NCBI GenBank assembly: GCA_022571365.1
Contig: JACZXZ010000001.1
Span: forward strand, 39,534-103,533
Source of the DNA: Pseudomonadota bacterium
Lineage (GTDB): Bacteria > Pseudomonadota > Alphaproteobacteria > G022571365
DNA length: 64,000 bases
Reading direction: 5' to 3'
The notes beneath the pieces are model-generated. The model searched no databases. It was not told the DNA's origin and worked only from the letters and a program-made list of their open reading frames with translations. The translations under genes and the position numbers were made by a program. Of the stretch, positions 55,989-63,878 are shown in pieces. Positions within the stretch are counted from its first letter, which is position 1; each line of letters opens with the position of its first letter.

Positions 55989-57386
55989 ATGATCGGAAAG
56001 GTCAATCGTAAAGCGCGTTCCAGGCAGGGCGGCGGCACTGCCTTCATTGCTTGTGCGATCGCGGCGATTCTATTTGCGGCCACGCCGGCCCACTCGGCAA
56101 CGGAAGACGTCACCTACACGCCCGACGTCAGCTTCACGCTGCTAACCGGCATCGCAGAGGGCAAGCTAGTCTATATAGGTCGGGGCGGTGAAATCGACGG
56201 GATCGTCAATCCGACCTTGCGGGTTCGTGAAGACGCCGTGGTGCAGATTACATTGATCAACGGCGAGGGCGCGGAGCACGACATCGTATTTCCCGATTTC
56301 AAGGCGGCTTCCGAGCGGATCGTCGCCCCAGGCGCGAGCAGTACGATCGTGTTCCGCGTCGGCAGCGCGGGATCGTACGTATATTTCTGCGCCGTGCCCG
56401 GCCACCGTGAGGCGGGCATGGAAGGAAATATGGTGGTTGAGGAGGCCAAGGCCGAAAAAGCCCCTGAGGCCATCAGCGTCGTTCGCGCCCCAACCGATCT
56501 CCCTCCGCCGATTGGGGATCGCCCTCCCACCACGGTGCGATACGAGCTGGAGACCGTGGAGATGGAGGCCCGGCTGATGGACGGGACGACGTACACCTAC
56601 TGGACGTTCAACCGCACCGTCCCTGGCCCGTTCCTACGCGTCCGCGTCGGCGATACGGTCGAGGTGAGATTGAAGAATGACCCGGACAGCATGATGATCC
56701 ACTCGATCGATCTTCACGCCGTCAACGGCCCTGGTGGCGGTGCGACCCTCACGCAGGTGTGGCCGGGCGAAGAGAGGGTCTTCACCTTCACGGCCCTGAA
56801 CCCGGGCCTTTACGTTTATCACTGCGCGACGCCGATGGTAGCTCACCACATCGCGAACGGCATGTATGGTCTGATCCTGGTCGAGCCCGAGGGCGGTCTG
56901 GCGCCCGTCGACCGCGAGTTCTACGTCATGCAGGGCGAGATATACACCGAAGCCGCGTTCGCCATGCACGGCCACCAGGAATTCAGCGTCGAAAAGCTGC
57001 TCGACGAAAGCCCTGAGTATTTCGTTTTTAACGGGTCGGTCGGGGCGCTCACCGAGGCGCATCCGTTGCGCGCCGAAGTCGGCGACATCGTACGCATCTT
57101 CTTTGGGGTCGGTGGGCCTAATTTCACCTCGTCCTTCCACTTGATCGGCGAGATTTTCGACCGGGTCTACGAATGGGGAGGCCTCCAGTCTCCTCCTGCC
57201 AGCGGGGTGTCGACGATATCGGTGCCACCGGGAGGTGCCGCGATGGTCGAATTCAAGCTCGACGTGCCCGGAAGGTACCTCCTGGTCGACCACGCGCTCT
57301 CCCGTTTGGAACGCGGTCTTGTCGGCTATCTCCAGGCGGATGGGCGTTTGGACCCTGCGATTTACCACCAGGGACCCGCGCAATAG
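55989..57386 (+). CDS. nirK: Copper-containing nitrite reductase with an extra N-terminal cupredoxin domain
   Basis: NirK reduces nitrite to nitric oxide in the periplasm. The 465-residue product has a signal peptide (FIACAIAAILFAATPAHSA) and then an additional cupredoxin domain with a full type 1 copper set (H97, C134, H139, M144). The NirK core follows: type 1 ligands H238, C279, H287, M292; type 2 ligands H243, H278, H435; catalytic D241 and H384. The core resembles the AniA-type branch (HIANGMYGLILVEP, SSFHLIGEIFDRVYEWGG). N-terminally cupredoxin-fused NirK is known, for example in Hyphomicrobium. The ATG was chosen over a GTG 21 bp upstream. Its 3' end is duplicated 3.1 kb downstream. 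Confidence 0.92.
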   Translation: MIGKVNRKARSRQGGGTAFIACAIAAILFAATPAHSATEDVTYTPDVSFTLLTGIAEGKLVYIGRGGEIDGIVNPTLRVREDAVVQITLINGEGAEHDIVFPDFKAASERIVAPGASSTIVFRVGSAGSYVYFCAVPGHREAGMEGNMVVEEAKAEKAPEAISVVRAPTDLPPPIGDRPPTTVRYELETVEMEARLMDGTTYTYWTFNRTVPGPFLRVRVGDTVEVRLKNDPDSMMIHSIDLHAVNGPGGGATLTQVWPGEERVFTFTALNPGLYVYHCATPMVAHHIANGMYGLILVEPEGGLAPVDREFYVMQGEIYTEAAFAMHGHQEFSVEKLLDESPEYFVFNGSVGALTEAHPLRAEVGDIVRIFFGVGGPNFTSSFHLIGEIFDRVYEWGGLQSPPASGVSTISVPPGGAAMVEFKLDVPGRYLLVDHALSRLERGLVGYLQADGRLDPAIYHQGPAQ

Positions 57387-57502
57387 CAGCGGCCGAAGGC
57401 AAGCGGACCTTGGTCAACACACCGCCTTCGGGGCCGCGTTTCTGCCTCCTTCCACCCATCGCTGTCCAACTCGCCATGGGGAAAGCGGCGAGGCCGTCAT
57501 GC
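57311..57502. repeat. Repeat copy A: nirK 3' end plus downstream segment
   Basis: From 57311 to about 57502 this segment matches 60434 to about 60625 with only scattered differences. It comprises the last 24 codons and stop of nirK and about 115 bp beyond, including tgtccaactcgccatg. Confidence 0.85.
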
Positions 57503-57561
57503 GCCCCGTCTCGAGGCAGCCACAATCGAACTCAGGCCCCGGGGGTGCGGAGGGCTCACAC

Positions 57562-58143
57562 CTAGAAGCGAATGCCGTAGCGAATGCCCAGGGTGTCTTG
57601 GCCGTGATTTCGGTCGCACAGGTCGGCGTTGGAGATATGGTCGAGCATGAGCGAGATGCTGTGGCGCGCGCCAACAATCACACCCACCGAAATCGATTCC
57701 CGAAACAGAAGACGGCAACCAAGATCGTTTCTGCCCGCCGTATTCGAATTGCGCTTGCCATTGTGCACCGTTCCGCCGAACGTTAGCTCCGCGAAAAAGC
57801 TCTCGTAGATGTCGGCGGTCCAGCTGAGTCCAAAGTACAATTGGCTGGTGTTGCCGCTGGTGTTGGCGGACACGCCGAGGTGAGGGCGCGGGGAGAACAC
57901 GAAACTCAGGAATTCGGGTGACGTAAACAGGACCTCGGCGTTGATGTCGGCCCCGCCCTCGGTATGCGAGGTGATCAGCCCGGCATCGTGATAGAGGACT
58001 CCGCCTCGGGCCTCCGACAAGATTCCAGCCAAGCCCGGATTGTCGGGAGCATGGATAGCCGCGTCGGCCAGGGCCTGACGCGGTTGAGGCAGGACAGCCA
58101 TCAACAGGCCCACTAGGGCCAATATATATCGGAAAAATGGCAT
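57562..58143 (-). CDS. pagL: PagL-like lipid A 3-O-deacylase (acyloxyacyl hydrolase family)
   Basis: PagL is an outer-membrane beta-barrel that removes the 3-position acyl chain of lipid A. The 193-residue product has a signal peptide (YILALVGLLMAVLPQPRQALA) and alternating strands. The C-terminal block LDHISNADLCDRNHGQDTLG holds His169 and Ser171, matching the His-Ser of the triad, and D183 stands at the spacing where the classical enzyme has Glu. It ends in GIRF, with the terminal aromatic residue of outer-membrane barrels. It lies between repeat copies A and B. Confidence 0.8.
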   Translation of the reverse strand: MPFFRYILALVGLLMAVLPQPRQALADAAIHAPDNPGLAGILSEARGGVLYHDAGLITSHTEGGADINAEVLFTSPEFLSFVFSPRPHLGVSANTSGNTSQLYFGLSWTADIYESFFAELTFGGTVHNGKRNSNTAGRNDLGCRLLFRESISVGVIVGARHSISLMLDHISNADLCDRNHGQDTLGIRYGIRF

Positions 58144-58489
58144 TCTTGTCCCCCCTTTGGTATTGGCAAGTATAGCTGCACAATTGTCGGCATCACAAGC
58201 TCAGATTTCGCTTGACCTTGTTCGAATTGAATGATTCGCGTGTCAAAATACAGATCGAGCAGGCGGCGAATGACAATTCTAAATGACAATTCCACTAGGG
58301 CGGGAAGCCCAGCTTCACGGTTCCGACCGCCGCCATGGCCGCTTCCGATTGCGACGGAGACGAGGGCCCGCTCGCCGCAAGGAATGTTATGATCCGGGAT
58401 TTCCCAGATGATTCCTCCCACCCATCGCGGTCCAACTCGCCATGGGGGAAGCGTCGCATCCGCCATGTATGTTTTGCTATAAGGAAGCC
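58144..58489. other. Region between pagL and the radical SAM gene
   Basis: The first 250 bp show the pagL promoter side (AT-richer around 58150-58290) and no gene. The last part is repeat copy B. Confidence 0.5.
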
Positions 58490-58552
58490 ATGGCGCGGCG
58501 GCTTTCACGATTCCTCGCCGTTCTTGCGCTGCCGGACTCGTCCCAAGACGCT
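58411..58552. repeat. Repeat copy B: downstream segment plus 5' end of a lipoprotein gene
   Basis: Matches about 60571-60710 (copy C), including tccaactcgccatg, gttttgctataagg and the first codons of the small lipoprotein gene (cggcggctttca, then ttcctcgccgttcttgcgct). Its first 40 bp also match copy A. Confidence 0.8.
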
Positions 58553-58612
58553 GCTCGTGCTATGTTTGTTGATAACCAGCGGGAGTCGTCTGGGAAATCT
58601 GGGATAGAATAG
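58490..58612 (+). pseudogene. Remnant of the 5' end of the small lipoprotein gene
   Basis: Starts MARRLSRFLAVLALP, matching MRRLSGFLAVLALT of the intact gene at 60648, then diverges into unrelated codons and stops after 40 residues, 22 bp before the radical SAM gene. A truncated copy. Confidence 0.7.
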
Positions 58613-58634
58613 GGAGACGCGGGAGCTCTCGGGG

Positions 58635-60434
58635 ATGGCTAGCATTTCGGCGCGGCGAAAGTTTCTCCTGGTCCTGATCAAGCCGTCGCACTACGACGAC
58701 GATGGCTACGTGATCCAGTGGTGGAAGGCCTGGATCCCGTCGAATTCCCTTGCCGCGCTCTATGGTCTCGCGCTCGATATGATCGAGCGCAAAGTCTTCG
58801 GCGACGAGATCGAGATCGTCCTGGAGGCTTACGACGAGATGAACACCCTGATCCCCTTCCGGAAGCTCCTCCGCCTGTTCCGTAACAACGACAACTTCGG
58901 GCTGGTGTGCCTGACCGGCGTGCAGTCGAACCAGTTTCCGCGCGCCATGGACATCGCACGCCGGTTCCGCGAGGCCGGCGTGCCGGTGGCGGTGGGCGGC
59001 TTCCATGTCTCCGGCTGCCTGGCCATGCTGGACGAATTGCCCCCCGATCTGAAGCAAGCCCAGGAAATGGGAATCAGCTTCTTTGCGGGCGAAGCGGAGG
59101 AGCGCCTGGAGGATTTCCTGCGCGACGCCATCACGGGACGCCTCGAGCCGGTCTACAACTACCTGAACGACCTGCCGGGGTTGGAGGGCCAGGTCGTTCC
59201 CTTCCTGCCCGAGCGGCTCCTGCGCGGCTACGACGGCATCATCTCCAGCTTCGACGCCGGGCGCGGCTGTCCCTTCCAGTGCAGCTTCTGCACCATCATC
59301 AACGTCCAGGGCCGCAAGTCACGCTATCGCTCGGCCGACGATATCGAGCGCATCATTCGGGCCAATGCCGCCCAGGGCGTGACCAAGTACTTCATCACCG
59401 ACGACAATTTTGCCCGCAACCGGAACTGGGAGGCGATTTTCGACCGCATGATCGAACTGCGGGAAGAGGAGGGCATCGGCATCCATTTCCTGATTCAGGT
59501 CGATACGCTCTGTCACAAGATCCCGAATTTCGTGGAAAAGGCCGCGCGCGCCGGATGTACGCACGCCTTTATCGGCCTCGAGAACATCGATCCCGAGAAC
59601 CTGCTGGCGGCCAAGAAGAAGCAGAACAAGATCACCGAGTACCGGCGCATGTTCCAGGATTGGCGCGCGGCGGGGGTCATGACCTATGCCGGCTATATCA
59701 TCGGCTTCCCGGTCGATACGCCCGAATCCCTGGCCCGGCACATGGAGATCATCAAAAAGGAGCTCCCGGTCGATATCATCGAGTTCACCATCCTCACGCC
59801 GCTGCCGGGTTCGGAGGACCACAAGAACCTCCACGACCAGGGCGTCCCGATGGATGCGGACATGAACCGCTACGACCTGGAGCACCCGACCACGGACCAC
59901 CCCCTGATGAGCCGTGAGACCCTGCAGAACTTCTACCGCCAAATCTGGGACCTCTACTACACGGACGAGCACGTGGAAACGCTGATGCGCCGGGCCATGG
60001 GCTACGGCATCAAGCCGGTGCGCGTCTGGCAGAACGTTCTCGAGGTCTATGGAGTCATGCGCTTCGAAGTGTTGCATCCGCAACAGGGCGGCTTCTTCCG
60101 CCGCAAGGCGCGGACCCAGCGGCGCCCTGGATACCCCATCGAATCTCCACTTGTTTTCTACCCGAAGCGCGTCTGGCAGACCCTGGCGACCTATATCCCC
60201 TGGGGCGTTTACGCCTGGAAGCTCCATCGCATGCGCAAGCGCATCCAGAAGGACGAAACGGCCCGGACTTACAGGGACTTTTCCATGACTCCGGTGGAGG
60301 ACGCGGAGCACGAGGCGCTGGAAATGTTCGAGTTGAACGAGGCGACCAAAGCGATGGTGGCCAAGGCCCAGGCCGAGGTGGCCGCCCGCGAGGCGCACAA
60401 GATCCGGACTGCCCCGGCCGCGGCGGCGGAGTGA
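58635..60434 (+). CDS. B12-binding-type radical SAM protein of unknown function
   Basis: A 599-residue protein with a Rossmann-like N-terminal region in the position of a B12-binding domain (about 10-170, for example LVCLTGVQSNQFPRAMDIA and VPVAVGGFHVSG). The radical SAM core carries C212-x3-C216-x2-C219 (GRGCPFQCSFCT), the cluster ligands. FITDDNFARN, AFIGLENIDPENL and YIIGFPVDTPESL are typical of the class that includes methyltransferases and ring-forming enzymes. The DxHxxG cobalamin signature is not evident. The C-terminal 150 residues are basic and unfamiliar. The stop codon lies exactly at the junction with repeat copy C. Confidence 0.85.
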   Translation: MASISARRKFLLVLIKPSHYDDDGYVIQWWKAWIPSNSLAALYGLALDMIERKVFGDEIEIVLEAYDEMNTLIPFRKLLRLFRNNDNFGLVCLTGVQSNQFPRAMDIARRFREAGVPVAVGGFHVSGCLAMLDELPPDLKQAQEMGISFFAGEAEERLEDFLRDAITGRLEPVYNYLNDLPGLEGQVVPFLPERLLRGYDGIISSFDAGRGCPFQCSFCTIINVQGRKSRYRSADDIERIIRANAAQGVTKYFITDDNFARNRNWEAIFDRMIELREEEGIGIHFLIQVDTLCHKIPNFVEKAARAGCTHAFIGLENIDPENLLAAKKKQNKITEYRRMFQDWRAAGVMTYAGYIIGFPVDTPESLARHMEIIKKELPVDIIEFTILTPLPGSEDHKNLHDQGVPMDADMNRYDLEHPTTDHPLMSRETLQNFYRQIWDLYYTDEHVETLMRRAMGYGIKPVRVWQNVLEVYGVMRFEVLHPQQGGFFRRKARTQRRPGYPIESPLVFYPKRVWQTLATYIPWGVYAWKLHRMRKRIQKDETARTYRDFSMTPVEDAEHEALEMFELNEATKAMVAKAQAEVAAREAHKIRTAPAAAAE

Positions 60435-60710
60435 CGCCGTCTCGTCGGCTATCTCCAGGCGGATGGCCGTTTAGACCCTGCGATTTACCACCAGGGACCC
60501 GCGCAATAGCAGCGGCCGAAGCAGCGGACCTTGGTCAACACACCGCCTTCGGGGCCGCGCCCCCACTTCCTCCCACCCGTCGCTGTCCAACTCGCCATGA
60601 GGAAAGCGTCAAGACCGTCATGTGCGTTTTGCTATAAGGGAGCCATTATGCGGCGGCTTTCAGGATTCCTCGCCGTTCTTGCGCTGACGGGCTTGGCGGC
60701 AGGCGCCTGT
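60434..60710. repeat. Repeat copy C: nirK 3' end, linker and lipoprotein gene start in continuous form
   Basis: This copy joins what is split between copies A (57311-57502) and B (58411-58552). It suggests that the arrangement nirK 3' end, linker, lipoprotein gene is ancestral and that copies A and B are the two halves of the same unit, separated by pagL. Confidence 0.75.
60435..60509 (+). pseudogene. Duplicated 3' end of nirK
   Basis: 25 codons, still open and ending in TAG, that encode LVGYLQADGRLDPAIYHQGP plus AQ, identical to the end of NirK. There is no upstream nirK sequence, because the radical SAM gene abuts it. Confidence 0.85.
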
Positions 60711-60956
60711 TCCCTGCGCCCGTTCCCGACATCCTCGCCAACAGCGCTTGAGAAAGCGCTTCAGGACTCGCCCGCGGCGCCCATTTCGGTTTGCTACAGC
60801 AAGGCGACGACCACCCCGGAAGAGATCATCAAGGCCGTCACCAAGAGTTGTGCGGGGCCCGACGCGCGTCTGGTCTTCTATGGCCAGGACGGCCTACCCA
60901 ACGAATGCCCGCTCCTCCAACCGGCCCGGGCGACGTTCCTGTGCGTCGCGCAATAA
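60648..60956 (+). CDS. Small putative lipoprotein
   Basis: A 102-residue product with an N-terminal signal (MRRLSGFLAVLALTGLAAGAC); the Cys at residue 21 is in a relaxed lipobox (AGAC rather than LxxC). The mature part (ALEKALQDSPAAPISVCYSK, then TTPEEIIKAVTKSC and a short Cys-containing end) has three Cys and no recognised domain. GGGAG precedes the ATG. A truncated copy lies 2.2 kb upstream. Confidence 0.65.
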   Translation: MRRLSGFLAVLALTGLAAGACSLRPFPTSSPTALEKALQDSPAAPISVCYSKATTTPEEIIKAVTKSCAGPDARLVFYGQDGLPNECPLLQPARATFLCVAQ

Positions 60957-61052
60957 TCGCGGGTGGGTCACGAGGCCTCGACGCGATAGCAGCCCGTTCG
61001 GGCGGTTTGCCGCAAGCCGCAGACCCGCCTGCGCCGCTTTTGCTTTCCTGAG

Positions 61053-61961
61053 CTAGAACCGGTAGGCGAGCTCGAGGCCGACGGTGTCCGTGCTCGCAAC
61101 CGGCAGCAGGGTGAACCCCTGGTCGTTGTGGAACGGGTTTTCCTCGTAGACGAATTTGCCGATGAAGTAGCCCAGCGCCGCGCCCAGGAACAGGTCGGAG
61201 GCCCAGTGCTTGTTGTCGTTGATGCGCGCTAAGGACGCCAGGGTCGCAAACGTGTAGGCACCCACCCGGATGGCAACGCTGTGCTGGTATTCGGAGGCGA
61301 CCACGGAGGCGATCGCGAAGGCGTGGGTGGCGTGGCCGGAGGGGAAGGATTTTCCGCCACCGGGGCCTTCGAAGTCGTCATTGTCCAGGCTCTGGTTCGG
61401 TCGCGCGCGTCCCGACAGCCGTTTTATGCCCTCGGTCAGGCCGGCCGCCAGAAGAAAGCTTTCCGCGCTTAGGAGCGCGGTTTCTTGGAGCCGTGCTCCT
61501 TCGACGGTGTCCTTGAGGCCGTATCGGAGGAACCCGCCGGCGACGTAGGCCACCGGCAACGCCGGGGCGATCCACGCCCGGTCGCCGAAGGCCTGGAAGA
61601 TGTTCGCGGCCTCGTCGGTGCCGCCGCTTTTCAGGTCATCCTGCCAGAAGTCCTTTATCTCCTCGTCGAGCAGGAAGAAGCCCCCGGTCACGACCCCGAC
61701 GAAGCCGGCGTCGACCCAGTCCCGCCCGTCCCAACGGAGCGGCGAAGTCAGGATCTTGGCCCCGTCCTCGATATACTCCAGCCAATAGTCGGCCCGGAAT
61801 ATGGAGTAGGAGGTCCGGGCATACCTGGAATCGGAACCCGCCGCGCTGGCCTGCGCCGGCGCCGGCGAGTCCTGCCCACTCGTCTGCGCCGCCACGGGAA
61901 CCGAGGCAAACGCCAGGCATGCGAAGACGATCAATCCGGTTCGGGATGAATTTCCGTTCAT
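61053..61961 (-). CDS. PAP2 superfamily phosphatase, exported
   Basis: A 302-residue product with a signal peptide (TGLIVFACLAFASVPVAAQT) and the three motifs of phosphatidic acid phosphatase 2: KRLSGRARP, SFPSGHATHAFA and ARINDNKHWASDLFLGAALG. The last motif starts AR rather than SR. It probably acts on lipid or isoprenyl phosphates, or on lipid A, in the envelope. The C-terminus ends in LELAYRF, like an outer-membrane strand. Together with pagL it would make this stretch rich in lipid A-modifying functions. Confidence 0.88.
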   Translation of the reverse strand: MNGNSSRTGLIVFACLAFASVPVAAQTSGQDSPAPAQASAAGSDSRYARTSYSIFRADYWLEYIEDGAKILTSPLRWDGRDWVDAGFVGVVTGGFFLLDEEIKDFWQDDLKSGGTDEAANIFQAFGDRAWIAPALPVAYVAGGFLRYGLKDTVEGARLQETALLSAESFLLAAGLTEGIKRLSGRARPNQSLDNDDFEGPGGGKSFPSGHATHAFAIASVVASEYQHSVAIRVGAYTFATLASLARINDNKHWASDLFLGAALGYFIGKFVYEENPFHNDQGFTLLPVASTDTVGLELAYRF

Positions 61962-62239
61962 ATGGTTTCGCGTGGCCGGCCGCGGGCTCCCCTCCGCGTG
62001 CGGCGTTTGACTCCCCCCTGGTTCGCCTAGGCACCTACAATAGCCCGAGGAAATCGCCTGTGGCCAGCCCTCCGCCTGAATCGCGGACGGCGCCCGCGAT
62101 GGCCGCCGCCCCTGGAATCACTCCGGCTGCCGGCAAGACCGAAGATTATCGCAAGGCCAAGCCCACGACCAGCCGGCCGCCGAACGCCGCCCGGGAGTCG
62201 CTTACGCCATGCTCCTGGGAATGCCCGAGGGGGCCGGTG

Positions 62240-62518
62240 TCAGCTCTCGGTAAGCAAGGCCCGGCCGGCGCCGGTCAGCTTGCAGACCAGCCAGTCCGGC
62301 TTGATCGGGTTCGAGAACCAGGGCTCGGCCCAGCCCTGCTCGAGACAGCTGCGGATGGTGCGGGAATCGATGCGTTTGCCTTCCCGGTCGAACAGGGGCA
62401 GCTTGTCGCCCGGCTGGCCGAGCCCGCGGACAAGCCAGCCGCGCTGCGCGGCGGTCGGCCTAGCCCGTGCCCTGGCCCCTCCCGGGAGTCGCAACGCTAT
62501 GACGTCGGCTCCGGCCAT
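62240..62518 (-). CDS. Conserved-looking small protein of unknown function
   Basis: A 92-residue product, Arg/Gly-rich at the N-terminus, then a compact segment (KRIDSRTIRSCLEQGWAEPW and LTGAGRALL) with the feel of a small winged-helix protein. No domain is assigned. Codon use fits the genome. It is divergent from cutA. Confidence 0.5.
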   Translation of the reverse strand: MAGADVIALRLPGGARARARPTAAQRGWLVRGLGQPGDKLPLFDREGKRIDSRTIRSCLEQGWAEPWFSNPIKPDWLVCKLTGAGRALLTES

Positions 62519-62675
62519 GGGTCTTTTAAGTCCGGTTTTTGATCCGATCCTTAAATCCGGTCTTTAACTCTCCAGCGCACGATGACGCGGCCGCCATCCT
62601 AGGCTAGATTGCGCGTTACGCCAAGGTGGGTGTATCCGGGGTGCCGCCCGCCGGACCGTCAAAGGGGAGGGGGCC

Positions 62676-62990
62676 ATGAGTATTCGCATGATTTACATCA
62701 CGGTGGGGTCGGCGGGCGAGGCGCGCGCCCTCGGCCGCGCTCTGGTTCACGAGCGGCTCGCCGCCAGCGCCAATATCATCGAAGGCGCGACCTCGTTCTT
62801 CTGGTGGCAGGGCGAGCTCCAGGAAGCCAGCGAGGCGGTGCTTGTCGCGAAGACGAAGAGCGCCCTGGTCCCTCGGGTTATCGCCAGGGTGAAGGCACTG
62901 CACAGCTACGACTGTCCGTGCGTCCTCTCCCTGCCGGTCGAGGACGGCAATCCGGACTATCTCGACTGGGTCGCGAAGGAGACCGTTTAG
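62676..62990 (+). CDS. cutA: Divalent-cation tolerance protein CutA
   Basis: A 104-residue trimeric protein of the CutA1 family, with IYITVGSAGEARALGRALVH, the core LAASANIIEGATSFFWWQGE and KALHSYDCPCVLSLPVEDGN. The C-terminus matches the family (DYLDWVAKE). The function is debated, with metal tolerance in E. coli. Its stop lies in a triple 9-bp repeat. Confidence 0.93.
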   Translation: MSIRMIYITVGSAGEARALGRALVHERLAASANIIEGATSFFWWQGELQEASEAVLVAKTKSALVPRVIARVKALHSYDCPCVLSLPVEDGNPDYLDWVAKETV

Positions 62991-63013
62991 TCGGGTTAGT
63001 CGGGTTAGTCGGG
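62987..63013. repeat. Triple 9-bp tandem repeat at the cutA stop
   Basis: Three exact ttagtcggg units, the first containing the TAG stop of cutA, with a partial fourth (ccattcggg). Confidence 0.85.
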
Positions 63014-63402
63014 CCATTCGGGCGCCGCCGCGCGGCGGGGACTGGGGCGGCTCCACTACTGGGGCCACGGTTTCCCCCGTCCGGTCCGGGACAAGCCCGC
63101 CGCCTCGCGTGGCTTCCCGGGACTTGCCGGCGCGCCGGCGCCAGGGAGCGGCGATTCGCAGCGCGTAGCGCCTGATCGGGGGTCTTGGATCGCCTCCGCC
63201 GCCGCTCTTGAGGCCGAGCGAGCGCCGAATCACGCTCGGCCCGACGCCCTTGCACTACCATAGTACCGCTCATATAAGTGCTTGCGATTGCGCGTATTTT
63301 AGCCTTTGACGTGGCCGGAGCCTGTGGCATACTCCGCGCGCCCCGCCGGGGCCAAGCTACCTCGGCGACCTCGCCGCTACCTTGCCGTCACATGCATGAG
63401 CG
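62991..63402. other. 412-bp region upstream of rplM
   Basis: No gene found. It contains the repeat at the cutA stop and, near the end, a promoter candidate for rplM. Confidence 0.5.
63305..63333 (+). promoter_or_regulatory. Promoter candidate for rplM-rpsI
   Basis: TTTGAC (63305-63310), 17-bp spacer, CATACT (63328-63333), about 70 bp before the rplM ATG. Confidence 0.5.
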
Positions 63403-63876
63403 ATGAAAACCTATTCGGCCAAAGCCTCAGAGCTGGACAAGAAGTGGTATCTGGTCGACGCCGACGGCGTGGTGCTGGGTCGGCTCGCCGCGGTCATCGC
63501 CAGCCGGCTGCGCGGCAAGCACAAGCCGACCTACACGCCGCACATGGATTGCGGCGACCTTATCATCGTCATCAATGCCGAGAAGGTGCACCTGACCGGC
63601 AACAAGCGCAAGGACAAGCTGTTCTACTGGCATACCGGATATCCGGGGGGCATCAAAGAGCGCACCATGGCCCAGATTCTCGACGGCAAGCACCCCGAAC
63701 GAGTCGTCATCAAGGCGGTTGAGCGGATGATCCCGCGCGGGCCGTTGGGGCGCCGGCAGATGGAGCACTTGAACGTCTATTGCGGGCCGAGTCACCCCCA
63801 TGCGGGGCAGCGGCCGGAGATCCTCGATATCGCCGCGATGAATCCGAAGAACAAAAGGGACAGAAGGAGCCGTTGA
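63403..63876 (+). CDS. rplM: 50S ribosomal protein L13
   Basis: A 157-residue ribosomal protein with the family motifs [53 protein letters not shown] and [12 protein letters not shown]. It is co-transcribed with rpsI, as in almost all bacteria, with a 2-bp gap. Confidence 0.97.
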   Translation: MKTYSAKASELDKKWYLVDADGVVLGRLAAVIASRLRGKHKPTYTPHMDCGDLIIVINAEKVHLTGNKRKDKLFYWHTGYPGGIKERTMAQILDGKHPERVVIKAVERMIPRGPLGRRQMEHLNVYCGPSHPHAGQRPEILDIAAMNPKNKRDRRSR

Positions 63877-63878
63877 CC

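Noticed and set aside
57387-57561. Minus-strand ORF overlapping the nirK end (57253-57525)
   Set aside because: It arises from reading the repeat in reverse and overlaps nirK; no ribosome site or family match.
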